Shown: positions 33,757 through 41,577 of the stretch, in pieces | Numbering within the stretch: position 1 is the first letter of the stretch | How the letters are laid out: each line of letters begins with the position of its first letter | DNA from: Myxococcota bacterium | GTDB lineage: Bacteria > Myxococcota_A > UBA9160 > UBA4427 | Length of the DNA stretch: 64,000 nucleotides | Direction: 5' to 3' | NCBI GenBank assembly: GCA_041389495.1 | Contig: JAWKRT010000002.1 | Location: 620,001-684,000, forward strand | Notes under the pieces: model-generated | The model's input: only the letters and a program-made list of their open reading frames with translations | Database searches by the model: none | What the model was told of the DNA's origin: nothing | Made by a program: the position numbers and the translations under genes

Positions 33757-34503
33757 GTGGAGGATCGCGTCGCCGAGCGCGCCGACGAGCTCTTCGGCGA
33801 CGACCGCGCGCGGCTCGGCCTGTACGAGGCGCTCTGCACCTGCCGCGCGATCCGCAGGCTCCGCCCCGACCCCGTCCCCGACGCCGCGCTCGCCCGCGTG
33901 CTGCGCGCGGCGACGTGTGCGCCGAGCGGCGGCAACGCGCAGCCCTGGCGCGTCGTCGTCGTGCGCGATGCCGCGCGCAAGCGCGCGCTCGGCGCGCTCT
34001 TCCGCGACGTCTGGGAGACCTACTCGCAGCCCGGACGCGAGGCGATGGCGCGCCTGCCCGCGCCGACGCGCGCGCGCGGCGAGCGCGCGATGGCCGCGGG
34101 CGACGAGCTCGCCGCGCGCTTCGCCGACGTGCCGGTCGTGCTCGCGTGGGTGCACGACCCGCGCCTGCTGCGCCGGCCGGGCGAGGAGGAGACGCAGCCG
34201 CAGTTCCTGTACGGCGCGTCGCTCTACCCCGCCGTGTACGCCGCGCTGCTCGCGTGCCGGGCCGAGGGGCTCGGCGGCGTGCTCACGACGATGACGTGGC
34301 GCCGCGAGGAGGCCGTGCGCGCGGCGCTCGAGGTGCCGGAGCCCTGGCGGCTCCACGCGCTCGTTCCGATCGGCGTTCCGCGCGCGCGCGGACACGGGCC
34401 CCTCGCGCGCAAGCCGCTCGAGACGATGGCCTTCGGCGAGCGGTTCGGCGCGCCGCTCGCGCTCGACGCGGGCGCGGCCGTCGGCGGTCGCGTGCCCGCC
34501 TAG
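33757..34503 (+). CDS. Nitroreductase family protein
   Basis: The protein has 248 residues with a GTG start behind CAGGAGGG. TCRAIRRLRPDPVPDAAL and ATCAPSGGNAQPWRVVVV (about 45-65) are the FMN-binding signature of the nitroreductase superfamily. EGLGGVLTT (about 168-176) is the second typical block, and the C-terminal VPIGVPRARG is the usual family end. These homodimeric flavoenzymes reduce nitroaromatics, quinones or enones with NAD(P)H. It is divergent from the SDR/ALDH pair and precedes the sulfotransferase gene by 37 bp. Confidence 0.9.
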   Translation: MEDRVAERADELFGDDRARLGLYEALCTCRAIRRLRPDPVPDAALARVLRAATCAPSGGNAQPWRVVVVRDAARKRALGALFRDVWETYSQPGREAMARLPAPTRARGERAMAAGDELAARFADVPVVLAWVHDPRLLRRPGEEETQPQFLYGASLYPAVYAALLACRAEGLGGVLTTMTWRREEAVRAALEVPEPWRLHALVPIGVPRARGHGPLARKPLETMAFGERFGAPLALDAGAAVGGRVPA

Positions 34504-34540
34504 CATTCGGCCGGCCGCGAGGCGGCCGCTCGGGGAGCCC

Positions 34541-35740
34541 ATGCCCTTCCACGTCCGCCAGTTCGTCCGCATCTTCCGCCGCGCGTTCTCGGAGCCGATG
34601 ACGCCGCGCCGGCGCAGGGTCGTGTGGACGCTCTTCCTCGCGGTGCCGGCGCTCGCGCTCGTGAACTCGCTGTGCCTCGCGCTCGATCACGTGCTCTTCC
34701 CGGGCTTCCGGCGCGTGCGCGTGCGCGCGCCGCTCTTCGTCATCGGCCACGCGCGCAGCGGCACGACGCTGCTGCACGAGCTGCTCGGCGCGGACGAGGC
34801 GTTCAGCTGGTTCATGGCCTACGAGCTCTTCCTGCCGTCGCTCGTGCAGAAGAAGCTCCTGCGCGCCGTCGGCCGCTTCGATCGCGCGCGGCTCGGCGGG
34901 CGGCTCGAGGCGCGCGTGCGCGCGTGGCAGGACCGCGTCTTCGCGAAGGGCCGCCAGATGCACCCGATGGACCTGCTCGGCCCCGAGGAGGACGAGTTCC
35001 TCCTCTCGCTCACGCTCTACTCGGCGACCGCGGGCGTCGTGTTCCCGAACCTCGAGGCCATGCGCCCGTTCACCCGCTTCGACGTCGCGCTCGACGCGCG
35101 CACGCGCCGCAAGGTGATGCGCTTCTATCGCGGCTGCGTGCAGCGTCAGCTCTACCTGAACGGGCCGGAGAAGACGCACCTCAGCAAGAATCCGCTGTTC
35201 TCGGGCAAGGTCGAGAGCCTGATCGAGGCGTTCCCGGACGCGCGCTTCGCGATCCTCGTGCGCAACCCGTTCGAGACGATCCCGAGCATCCAGAAGATGA
35301 TGCTGCGCAACTACAAGGCCTCGGGCACCGCGCCGGAGCTGATCGAGAACGCGTTGCGCATCGTCGGGGAGAACTCGCTCTTCTCCTATCGCTATCCGTT
35401 CGACACGCTCGCGAAGCACGCGGCCACGCGCGCGACGGCGGTGCGCTACGAGCGGCTCGTCGCCGACCCGGCGGGCGCGATGCGGCAGGTGTACGACGAG
35501 CTCGGCCTCGAGGTCGGCCCGTCGTCGCTCGCGGCGATGGAGCGCGCGGCCGCGCACGCGCGCGCGTACAAGCCGTCGCACGACTACGCGCTCTCGGAGG
35601 TCGGGCTCGCGCCGGCGGAGATCCGGCGCGCGCTCGCGCCGCTCTTCGAGCGGTTCGGCTGGCCCGGCCCCGATGGGCCGCCCCCCGCGGCGACCGCGCA
35701 GCGCGCGGATGCCCGCGCGAACGAGGAGACCCGACCGTGA
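34541..35740 (+). CDS. Sulfotransferase family protein, N-terminally membrane-anchored
   Basis: The protein has 399 residues. A hydrophobic segment at about 27-48 follows a basic N-terminus, so it may be membrane-bound. FVIGHARSGTTLLHELL (about 65-81) is the 5'-phosphosulfate-binding loop of PAPS sulfotransferases. KNPLFSGKVESLIEAFPDARFAILVRNP (210-237) supplies the 3'-phosphate-binding Ser/Arg block. It would transfer sulfate from PAPS to an alcohol. A downstream DUF1214 gene overlaps by GTGA. A second sulfotransferase of the soluble type is at 56811-58079. Confidence 0.85.
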   Translation: MPFHVRQFVRIFRRAFSEPMTPRRRRVVWTLFLAVPALALVNSLCLALDHVLFPGFRRVRVRAPLFVIGHARSGTTLLHELLGADEAFSWFMAYELFLPSLVQKKLLRAVGRFDRARLGGRLEARVRAWQDRVFAKGRQMHPMDLLGPEEDEFLLSLTLYSATAGVVFPNLEAMRPFTRFDVALDARTRRKVMRFYRGCVQRQLYLNGPEKTHLSKNPLFSGKVESLIEAFPDARFAILVRNPFETIPSIQKMMLRNYKASGTAPELIENALRIVGENSLFSYRYPFDTLAKHAATRATAVRYERLVADPAGAMRQVYDELGLEVGPSSLAAMERAAAHARAYKPSHDYALSEVGLAPAEIRRALAPLFERFGWPGPDGPPPAATAQRADARANEETRP

Positions 35741-36861
35741 CCGACCGCGACCCGCTCGACGCCCTCGCCTCGGGCGAGGCCTGGAACGCGTTCTGCGACG
35801 GACTCAAGGAGATCGGCGCGCAGGTGCTGCGCCCGTCGGCGCCGAAGACGCCGGTCGACCTCGCCGAGGCGCACCGCTTCCTCACGCGCATGCTGCGCTC
35901 GGCGTTCGAGCTGATCGTCGAATCGGGCGACGCGGCCGTGCCCGCGTTCACCGTGAGCCTGCACGAGACGATGAAGCTCGGCTGGGACAACCCCGACAAC
36001 ATCCACCTCAACGCGTACGTCTCGGACGCGTTCGAGTACCGCGTGTGGGGACGGCGCGGCGACGCGCACACGATCTCGTTCGCCGTCTACGGCGGCTCGT
36101 ACGGCAAGTCCGAGAAGGGACGCGACACGGTCGCCTTCGTCGACCTCGACGACCTCGAGCTCGGGCCCGACGGCGCGTTCGAGGTGACGCTCTCCGCGCG
36201 CCGCCAGCCGGGCAACTGGATCGAGCTGCGCCCGGGTGCGACGACGCTGATGATCCGCCAGACGTTCTGGGACCGGACGCGCGACCGCGCGGGCGAGTTC
36301 CACATCGCGCGCACCGACGCGACGGAGGCGCCGCCGCCGCTCGACCCCGCGACCGTCGAGGCCGCGCTGCGGCGCGTCGTCCGCTACGTGCGCGGCAGCA
36401 ACCAGCTCTTCTTCGACATCTCCGACGGCTACCAGGCGCGCGGCATCAACGCCTTCGAGGGCAGCGACCCCGAGCGCATGCGCAAGAACCAGGGCATCCC
36501 GTACAACCAGCTCTCGTCGGGGTGGTGGCGCCTGCGCCGCGACGAGGCCGCGGTGATCGACTTCGCGCCGCCGCCCGAGTGCCCGTACTGGATGTTCGTG
36601 CTGTCGAACTACTGGGGCGAGTCCTTCGACTACCGACACCATCCCATCCACACCAATGCGCGAAGCGCGCGCCCGCGCGCCGACGGCACGGTGCGGCTCG
36701 TCGTCGCCCACCGGGACCCGCGCCTCGCGGACGCGACGTGGATCTCGACCGCCGGGCACGACGAGGGCGTGTGGCAGTTCCGCTGGTACCACCTCGACGG
36801 CCCGCCTCCGTGTCCCGCGCCGCGCATCGTGCCGTGCGAGGCCCTCGCGAGCCTCGACTAA
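35737..36861 (+). CDS. DUF1214 domain protein
   Basis: The protein has 374 residues with a GTG start overlapping the sulfotransferase stop as GTGA. The C-terminal half (about 265-365) carries YNQLSSGWWRLRRDEA, CPYWMFVLSNYWGESFDY and HDEGVWQFRWYHLDG, the aromatic-rich strands of DUF1214, a family of unknown function often found with DUF1254 and in sterol or lipid gene neighbourhoods. It has no signal peptide. Coupling with a sulfotransferase suggests a shared lipid substrate. The TAA stop interlocks with the TAG of the convergent hydrolase. Confidence 0.75.
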   Translation: MTDRDPLDALASGEAWNAFCDGLKEIGAQVLRPSAPKTPVDLAEAHRFLTRMLRSAFELIVESGDAAVPAFTVSLHETMKLGWDNPDNIHLNAYVSDAFEYRVWGRRGDAHTISFAVYGGSYGKSEKGRDTVAFVDLDDLELGPDGAFEVTLSARRQPGNWIELRPGATTLMIRQTFWDRTRDRAGEFHIARTDATEAPPPLDPATVEAALRRVVRYVRGSNQLFFDISDGYQARGINAFEGSDPERMRKNQGIPYNQLSSGWWRLRRDEAAVIDFAPPPECPYWMFVLSNYWGESFDYRHHPIHTNARSARPRADGTVRLVVAHRDPRLADATWISTAGHDEGVWQFRWYHLDGPPPCPAPRIVPCEALASLD

Positions 36862-37721
36862 CGACCGGACGGAGCGCTCGTCGGCGTGCCCGGCGCGCCG
36901 CGCGCGGCCGCGTCGCGCATCGCTGCCGCTTCCCGCAGCACGGAGGCGATGGCGCGCACGACGCGCTCGGGCGCCTCGCGCTGCACGTAGTGGCCGCAGT
37001 CGGCGCAGGTCTCCTGGGCGCCGCGGGGCGACAGGCGCGCGAGGTCGCGCTGCGCGTCGGCCCACGCGCGCCGCAGCCCGGGCTCCGCGCGCGGGCGTCG
37101 CGCGGCCGACAGCACGCGCAGTGGAACGGGCGGGAAGGGCCCGGCGGCGCGCAGCTCGTCCTCGGTGCGGCCCGCCGCGCGGATCTCGGCCGCCGCGGCG
37201 CGGGGCAGGAAGAGCCGCGCCAGCCACGACATCTCGCAGCCCGAGACGCCGCGCTCCTCGCAGCGGCGCGCGAAGTCGACGTGGCGCGCGTCGACGAGCA
37301 CGACGCCGGCGACCTCCTCGGGATGCGCGCGCGCGAAGAGCTCGACGTACTGGCCGCCGAGCGAGTGCCCGACGAGCACGTAGGGCGGCTCGAGTGCGAG
37401 CGCAAAGAGCAGCGCGCGCAGCTCGCGCACCACGCGTGCGCCGCTCCTCGCGCCGCCGCGCGCGCCGCACGCGGCGCGGCTCTCGCCGTGGCCGATGCGG
37501 TCGTAGGCGAGCACGCGCGCGGTGCGCGCCACGGGGTCGAGCACGCGCTCCCAGACGTCGGCGCCGTCGCCGAGCCCGGCTTCGAGCACGACGAGCGGCG
37601 CGCCCTCGCCCCGCAGCGTGTACGCGAAGCGCCCGATGGGCGTCTCGACGCTCTCGGCGCGCGCGGACGCCGCGCACGCGCAGGCGAGCGCGAGGCCGAG
37701 GATCGCCGAGCTCGTGCGCAT
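36858..37721 (-). CDS. Secreted alpha/beta hydrolase
   Basis: The protein has 287 residues. Residues 1-22 are a signal peptide (ILGLALACACAASARA). LVVLEAGLGDGADVW is the oxyanion-hole region, YDRIGHGES the following turn, VLVGHSLGGQY the nucleophile elbow with Ser in GHSLG, and CGHYVQREAP contains the catalytic His. VLVDARHVDF could hold the acid. It resembles proline-iminopeptidase/lipase-like periplasmic hydrolases. The cysteine pair near the catalytic His (CADCGHY) may form a disulfide. It is convergent with the DUF1214 gene, with a 4-bp stop overlap. Confidence 0.8.
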   Translation of the reverse strand: MRTSSAILGLALACACAASARAESVETPIGRFAYTLRGEGAPLVVLEAGLGDGADVWERVLDPVARTARVLAYDRIGHGESRAACGARGGARSGARVVRELRALLFALALEPPYVLVGHSLGGQYVELFARAHPEEVAGVVLVDARHVDFARRCEERGVSGCEMSWLARLFLPRAAAAEIRAAGRTEDELRAAGPFPPVPLRVLSAARRPRAEPGLRRAWADAQRDLARLSPRGAQETCADCGHYVQREAPERVVRAIASVLREAAAMRDAAARGAPGTPTSAPSGR

Positions 37722-37881
37722 CACGCGCGGAGGATGCCGCGCGCGGCGCCGCGTGGCTCCCGGGCCGGATGGCCCGGTCGTGCGCGCGGCCGCGCGCGCT
37801 ACAAGGTTCGGTAGTCTCGGCGACCGCGCGTGCGCGCGCGGCCGGACGAGCGGGTGCGAGGCCCGCGAGCGGAGGACGACG

Positions 37882-38652
37882 ATGATCCGAGCCACGGCAC
37901 GGCGCGCGCTGCTCGGCGCGCTCCTCCTCGCGAGCGCGGCGTGCGTCGCGCCGCCGCCCTACCGGCGCGCGACCGACTACCCGCGGCGCATCGCCGACGT
38001 GCAGGCGGTGACGCTCGTGCCGCCGCTCGTCTCCGTCTACGCGATGTCGTCGGGCAACGTCGAGCAGGAGGTGCAGGAGTGGAGCGACGCCGCCAACCGC
38101 CACGCCCACGCCGCCGTCCGCGACTTCGTCGAGCGCGCGGGCAAGCGGTACGTCGCGTACGCGGGCTCGCACCCGCCGCGCCCGGACTTCCGGCTCGGTG
38201 CCGGGCGCGAGTCGCAGCGCAGCGGTCTCACGAAGGCCGAGGAGAGCTGGCTCCTCTTCGAGTCGCTCGAGGCGGCCGTGCTCCGTCACACCTACGACCC
38301 CGCGCACACGTTCCCGCGCGAGATGAAGGGCCTCTCGTACACGCTCGGCGCCGAGTCGCGCGCGCTGCTCGACGGAACGCAGGCCGACGCCTTCCTGCTC
38401 ATGATCGCCACCGATCACGTGCCGACCGCGGAGCGGCAGGCGCTGATCGGCATCGGCGCGGCCGCGGCGGTCGTGACGCGCAGCTACGCCGGCCCCGGCA
38501 TGACGCCCGCCGAGCTCGTCGCGGCGCTCGTCGACGCGCGGACGGGCGACGTCCTCTACTTCAACAAGGTCTCGATGCCGCTGTCCGACCTGCGCGACGC
38601 GAACGCGAACAAGGCGCTCGTCGACCTCGTGCTCGCCGGGATGTTCCAGTGA
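37882..38652 (+). CDS. Lipoprotein of unknown function (first gene of the lipoprotein operon)
   Basis: The protein has 256 residues. LLASAAC at 15-21 is a clean lipobox after a basic, hydrophobic signal, so the mature protein would be lipidated on C21. I do not recognise the family. The body is mixed alpha/beta, with no repeats, and ends DARTGDVLYFNKVSMPL...NKALVDLVLAGMF, which resembles the C-terminal part of small periplasmic lipoproteins such as GNA1162-like outer-membrane assembly factors. GGAGGACGACG precedes the start. The next gene starts within its stop codon (GTGA). Confidence 0.7.
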   Translation: MIRATARRALLGALLLASAACVAPPPYRRATDYPRRIADVQAVTLVPPLVSVYAMSSGNVEQEVQEWSDAANRHAHAAVRDFVERAGKRYVAYAGSHPPRPDFRLGAGRESQRSGLTKAEESWLLFESLEAAVLRHTYDPAHTFPREMKGLSYTLGAESRALLDGTQADAFLLMIATDHVPTAERQALIGIGAAAAVVTRSYAGPGMTPAELVAALVDARTGDVLYFNKVSMPLSDLRDANANKALVDLVLAGMFQ

Positions 38653-39935
38653 GCGCGCGGCGGCGGCGGAGCGCGTGCGCGCGCGGCCGCGTCGAGGTCG
38701 CCGGCGCGGCGCTCGCCGCGCTCCTGCTCTCGGCCTGCGTGACGGCGACGCCCGCTCCGGCGCCGCTCGCGCCCGAGCGGGGGGTCGGCGCGCTCGACGC
38801 CGACGAGCAGCACCTGTGGAAGAAGTCGCGCGAGCTGCAGCACGACGTCGAGATCGCGGGCCTGCTGTTCGTCGACCGCGAGCTCGACGCCTACCTCGCG
38901 CGCGTGCTCGACCGCGTGCTGCCGGACGACCTGCGCCGGGCGGGCCTCGAGCCGTCCGTGCACGTCGTCTCGAACGTCAACATCCACGGCTACTCGTTCG
39001 CGAACGGCGTCGTCTACCTGCACACGGCACTGCTCGCGCGCATGGCCGACGAGACGCAGCTCGCGACCGTCCTCACGCGCGAGCTCGCGCACGTGAAGCT
39101 GCGCAACGCGCTGCGCGCGCAGCGCGACGCGCGCATCCGCGCCGACTCGCTCGCGTGGATCGGCGTCGGCTCGACGCTCGTGCAGGGCGGGGCGCAGATC
39201 CAGCTGCTCGCGCAGGCGGCCTCGATCTCGACGGCGCCGGGCTTCCACCACTCGCTCGAGGTGCTCGCCGACCGCGAGGGGCTCGCGATGCTCGCGGCCG
39301 CCGGCTACGACGTGAAGGGAACGCCGGGCTTCTTCGAGATGACGCTCGACTACGTCGAGGAGGTGCACGGGCAGGGCGCCTGGGGCTGGGTCGCATTCTC
39401 GCCGCCGCCCGCGATGACGGCGCGCATCGCGGGCTACCGCTCGCTCGTCGAGAGCCAGTACGCGGACGCGCCGCCGCCGCGCCCTCCGCTGCTCGAGCCG
39501 CAGGCCTTCCGCCGAAGGCTCCAGCCGGCGACGCTGCGGCAGGCCGACCTCGAGCTCGCGGCGGGGCTCCCGATCTCGTCCGCACACACCGCTCGGCTCG
39601 CGACCGAGGCCGACGCGAACGACGCCGACGCCTGGCTCGCGCTCGCGCGCGCGCTCGCCGCGCAGCGCGAGAAGGCCCTCCCCGGCAAGCCGCTCCCGTC
39701 GATCCACGAGGTGCGCGACGCGCTCGACCGCGCGCTGCGCGCGGACCCGCGGCACGCGGCGGCGACGCGCGAGCTCGCGCTCAGCTACTACCGACCGACG
39801 GGCACCGCGCGCACGCGCGAGGACGCGCGCACCGCATTGCGCCACTTCCGCCGCTACCTGTCGCTCGCGCCGCGCGCCGACGACGCGGAGTACGTGCGCG
39901 GCTACGTCCGCGAGCTCACGCAGGAGGCGAAGTAG
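38649..39935 (+). CDS. M48-like lipoprotein with a degenerate zinc motif plus C-terminal TPR-like region
   Basis: The protein has 428 residues. A lipobox (LLLSAC, C30) ends the signal. Residues 50-260 follow the M48 peptidase layout: VHVVSN.NIHGYSFANGVVYLHTALLARMADETQLATVL, then RELAH where HExxH is expected, and LADREGLAML as the third-ligand block. The first zinc histidine is an arginine, so it is probably a pseudo-protease. Residues 325-425 form a helical tetratricopeptide-like region. It starts inside the preceding gene's stop and ends directly before the next ATG. Loss of catalysis suggests a chaperone or scaffold role in the envelope. Confidence 0.75.
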   Translation: MSARRRRSACARGRVEVAGAALAALLLSACVTATPAPAPLAPERGVGALDADEQHLWKKSRELQHDVEIAGLLFVDRELDAYLARVLDRVLPDDLRRAGLEPSVHVVSNVNIHGYSFANGVVYLHTALLARMADETQLATVLTRELAHVKLRNALRAQRDARIRADSLAWIGVGSTLVQGGAQIQLLAQAASISTAPGFHHSLEVLADREGLAMLAAAGYDVKGTPGFFEMTLDYVEEVHGQGAWGWVAFSPPPAMTARIAGYRSLVESQYADAPPPRPPLLEPQAFRRRLQPATLRQADLELAAGLPISSAHTARLATEADANDADAWLALARALAAQREKALPGKPLPSIHEVRDALDRALRADPRHAAATRELALSYYRPTGTARTREDARTALRHFRRYLSLAPRADDAEYVRGYVRELTQEAK

Positions 39936-40538
39936 ATGGCGACCCGTCCGCTCCGTCCGCTCCGCGCGCTCGTCGCCGCCGTCGTCGCGGCGGCGACGAC
40001 GGCCTGCGCGCCGATCTGGGTGCCGATCGAGGTCACGACGCCGCGGCCGTTCCCGATGCCCACGTTCGAGCTCGCGATGGACCTGCCCGTCGGCTGGATG
40101 TCGTCGTACTACGGGCCCGCGATCGGGCACTTCTTCTTCACGCGCCACGGCGCCGAGCTGCAGCAGTTCTGGGTGCGGCGCTGGCCGAAGACGCAGGTGG
40201 TGAAGGGCACGAATCGCAGCATCACGAGCGGGATGACGGTGCAGGACGTCGCGATGCTGTCGCTCGACAGCCGCCGCCTCGACGAGGGCGTCGGCGCGCT
40301 CGAGGTGGTGTCGAACCGCCCGGTCGAGCTCGGCCGCCAGGCCTGCTACCGGCTCGACTACCGCTACCGCGATGCGATCGGCCTGCCGCGCCGCGCCGTC
40401 GAGTACGGCTGCCCGGTCGGCGCGTGGATGTACCGCTTCGAGTACATGGCGCCCGAGCAGCACTACTTCGACCGCTATCTCCCGGACTTCGAGGCGTCGG
40501 TGGCGACGGTCGTCTTCGAGACGGCGGGAGCCTCGTAG
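39936..40538 (+). CDS. Lipoprotein of unknown function
   Basis: The protein has 200 residues. The ATG follows the upstream stop with no gap. The lipobox AATTAC places the lipidated cysteine at about residue 24. I do not recognise the family. The mature part is rich in aromatic residues (MSSYYGPAIGHFFF, YRLDYRYRD, MYRFEYMAPEQHYFDRY) with two cysteines (about 138 and 154) that could form a disulfide. It is third in the coupled operon, between the M48-like protein and a lipoprotein esterase. Confidence 0.7.
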   Translation: MATRPLRPLRALVAAVVAAATTACAPIWVPIEVTTPRPFPMPTFELAMDLPVGWMSSYYGPAIGHFFFTRHGAELQQFWVRRWPKTQVVKGTNRSITSGMTVQDVAMLSLDSRRLDEGVGALEVVSNRPVELGRQACYRLDYRYRDAIGLPRRAVEYGCPVGAWMYRFEYMAPEQHYFDRYLPDFEASVATVVFETAGAS

Positions 40539-41530
40539 TGCGCGCGTCGTCGCGCCGCACCGCGGCCATCGCCGTCGCCGCGAGCGCGCTCGCGGCGACG
40601 GCTCCGGGCTGCGCGCTGACGGAGATGGCGGGCGCGGCCCTCGCCTATCGAGAGGCCGAGCTCGACCCGGCGCGCATCCAGCGCGACATCCCGTACCGCG
40701 ACGAAGATGGAGAGGGCGCAGTCGCCGACGAGCACCGCCTCGACCTCTTCCTGCCCGACACGGACACGGACACGGACACCGACACCGCGACCGCTCCGTT
40801 CCCCGTGCTGCTGTTCGTGCACGGCGGCGGATGGACTTCGGGCGATCGCGCCTACGGCGCGCTCGGCGTGTATCCGTACCAGAACGTCGGCCGCTTCTAC
40901 GCCGCGCGCGGCATCGCGACGGCCGTGCTGAGCTACCGCCTGCAGCCGGAGGTCGGCTGGCGCGACCAGGTCGCCGACGTCGCCGACGCCACCGCCTGGC
41001 TCGCGCGCCACGTCGCCGACTACGGCGGCGACCCGCGGCGCATCGCGCTCGCGGGCCACTCGGCCGGCGCGTGGCTCGCCGCGTGGGTCGGGCTCGCCGA
41101 CGCGCCGCTCGCCGCGCGCGGCGTCGACCGCGCATCGCTCTGCGGGCTCGTCCTCGTGAGCGGCGCCGGCTACGACCTCGAGGACGCGCGCACCTGGGAG
41201 CTCGGCGCGAGCCGCGCGTACTTCGAGGACCTGTTCGCGGACGACTCGCCCGGCGCGCCCGATGCGTGGACGCGCGACGCGTCGATCGCGCGCCACCTCG
41301 CGCCGCCGCTGCCCCCCGCGCTCGTGATGAACGCGGCGGGCGAGCCCGCCCGCTTCGAGCGCCAGAGCGACGTGCTCGCCGCCGCGATCGACGCGCGCGG
41401 GGGCCGCGCGCAGCGCCGCACGCTCGACGGCCAGAACCACCAGCGCATCGCGGTGTCGCTCAGCCGCGAGGGCGACCCCGCCTCGGACGCCGTGCTCGCC
41501 TTCCTCGCCGACGCGCACTGCACGCGCTGA
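40538..41530 (+). CDS. Lipoprotein carboxylesterase, alpha/beta-hydrolase (BD-FAE/HSL-like)
   Basis: The protein has 330 residues with a GTG start that overlaps the previous stop (TAGTG). A lipobox-like APGC sits at about 24-27. Residues 65-76 are a Asp-Thr tandem (five GACAC[G/C] units). VHGGGW (about 86-91) is the oxyanion hole, LAGHSAGAW (about 168-176) the nucleophile elbow, and QNHQ near 300 the catalytic His. It is probably an outer-membrane- or inner-membrane-anchored esterase facing the periplasm. It is the last gene of the operon, followed by a hairpin at 41542-41577. Confidence 0.82.
   Translation: MRASSRRTAAIAVAASALAATAPGCALTEMAGAALAYREAELDPARIQRDIPYRDEDGEGAVADEHRLDLFLPDTDTDTDTDTATAPFPVLLFVHGGGWTSGDRAYGALGVYPYQNVGRFYAARGIATAVLSYRLQPEVGWRDQVADVADATAWLARHVADYGGDPRRIALAGHSAGAWLAAWVGLADAPLAARGVDRASLCGLVLVSGAGYDLEDARTWELGASRAYFEDLFADDSPGAPDAWTRDASIARHLAPPLPPALVMNAAGEPARFERQSDVLAAAIDARGGRAQRRTLDGQNHQRIAVSLSREGDPASDAVLAFLADAHCTR
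40757..40786. repeat. 6-bp tandem repeat encoding (Asp-Thr)5
   Basis: Five in-frame units GACAC[G/C] lie in the lipoprotein esterase gene between the lipobox and the hydrolase domain. Slippage by one unit would change a linker by two residues without a frameshift. Confidence 0.85.
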
Positions 41531-41541
41531 GCGCATCCGGC

Positions 41542-41577
41542 GGCGCGGGCGGTCGCGCCCGACGAGGCGCCCGCGCC
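41542..41577. terminator. Bidirectional terminator-like hairpin
   Basis: GGCGCGGGCG (41542-41551) and its exact complement (41568-41577) form a 10-bp stem between the convergent lipoprotein operon and the M16 pair. The second arm touches the M16 stop codon. There is no U tract. Confidence 0.5.
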
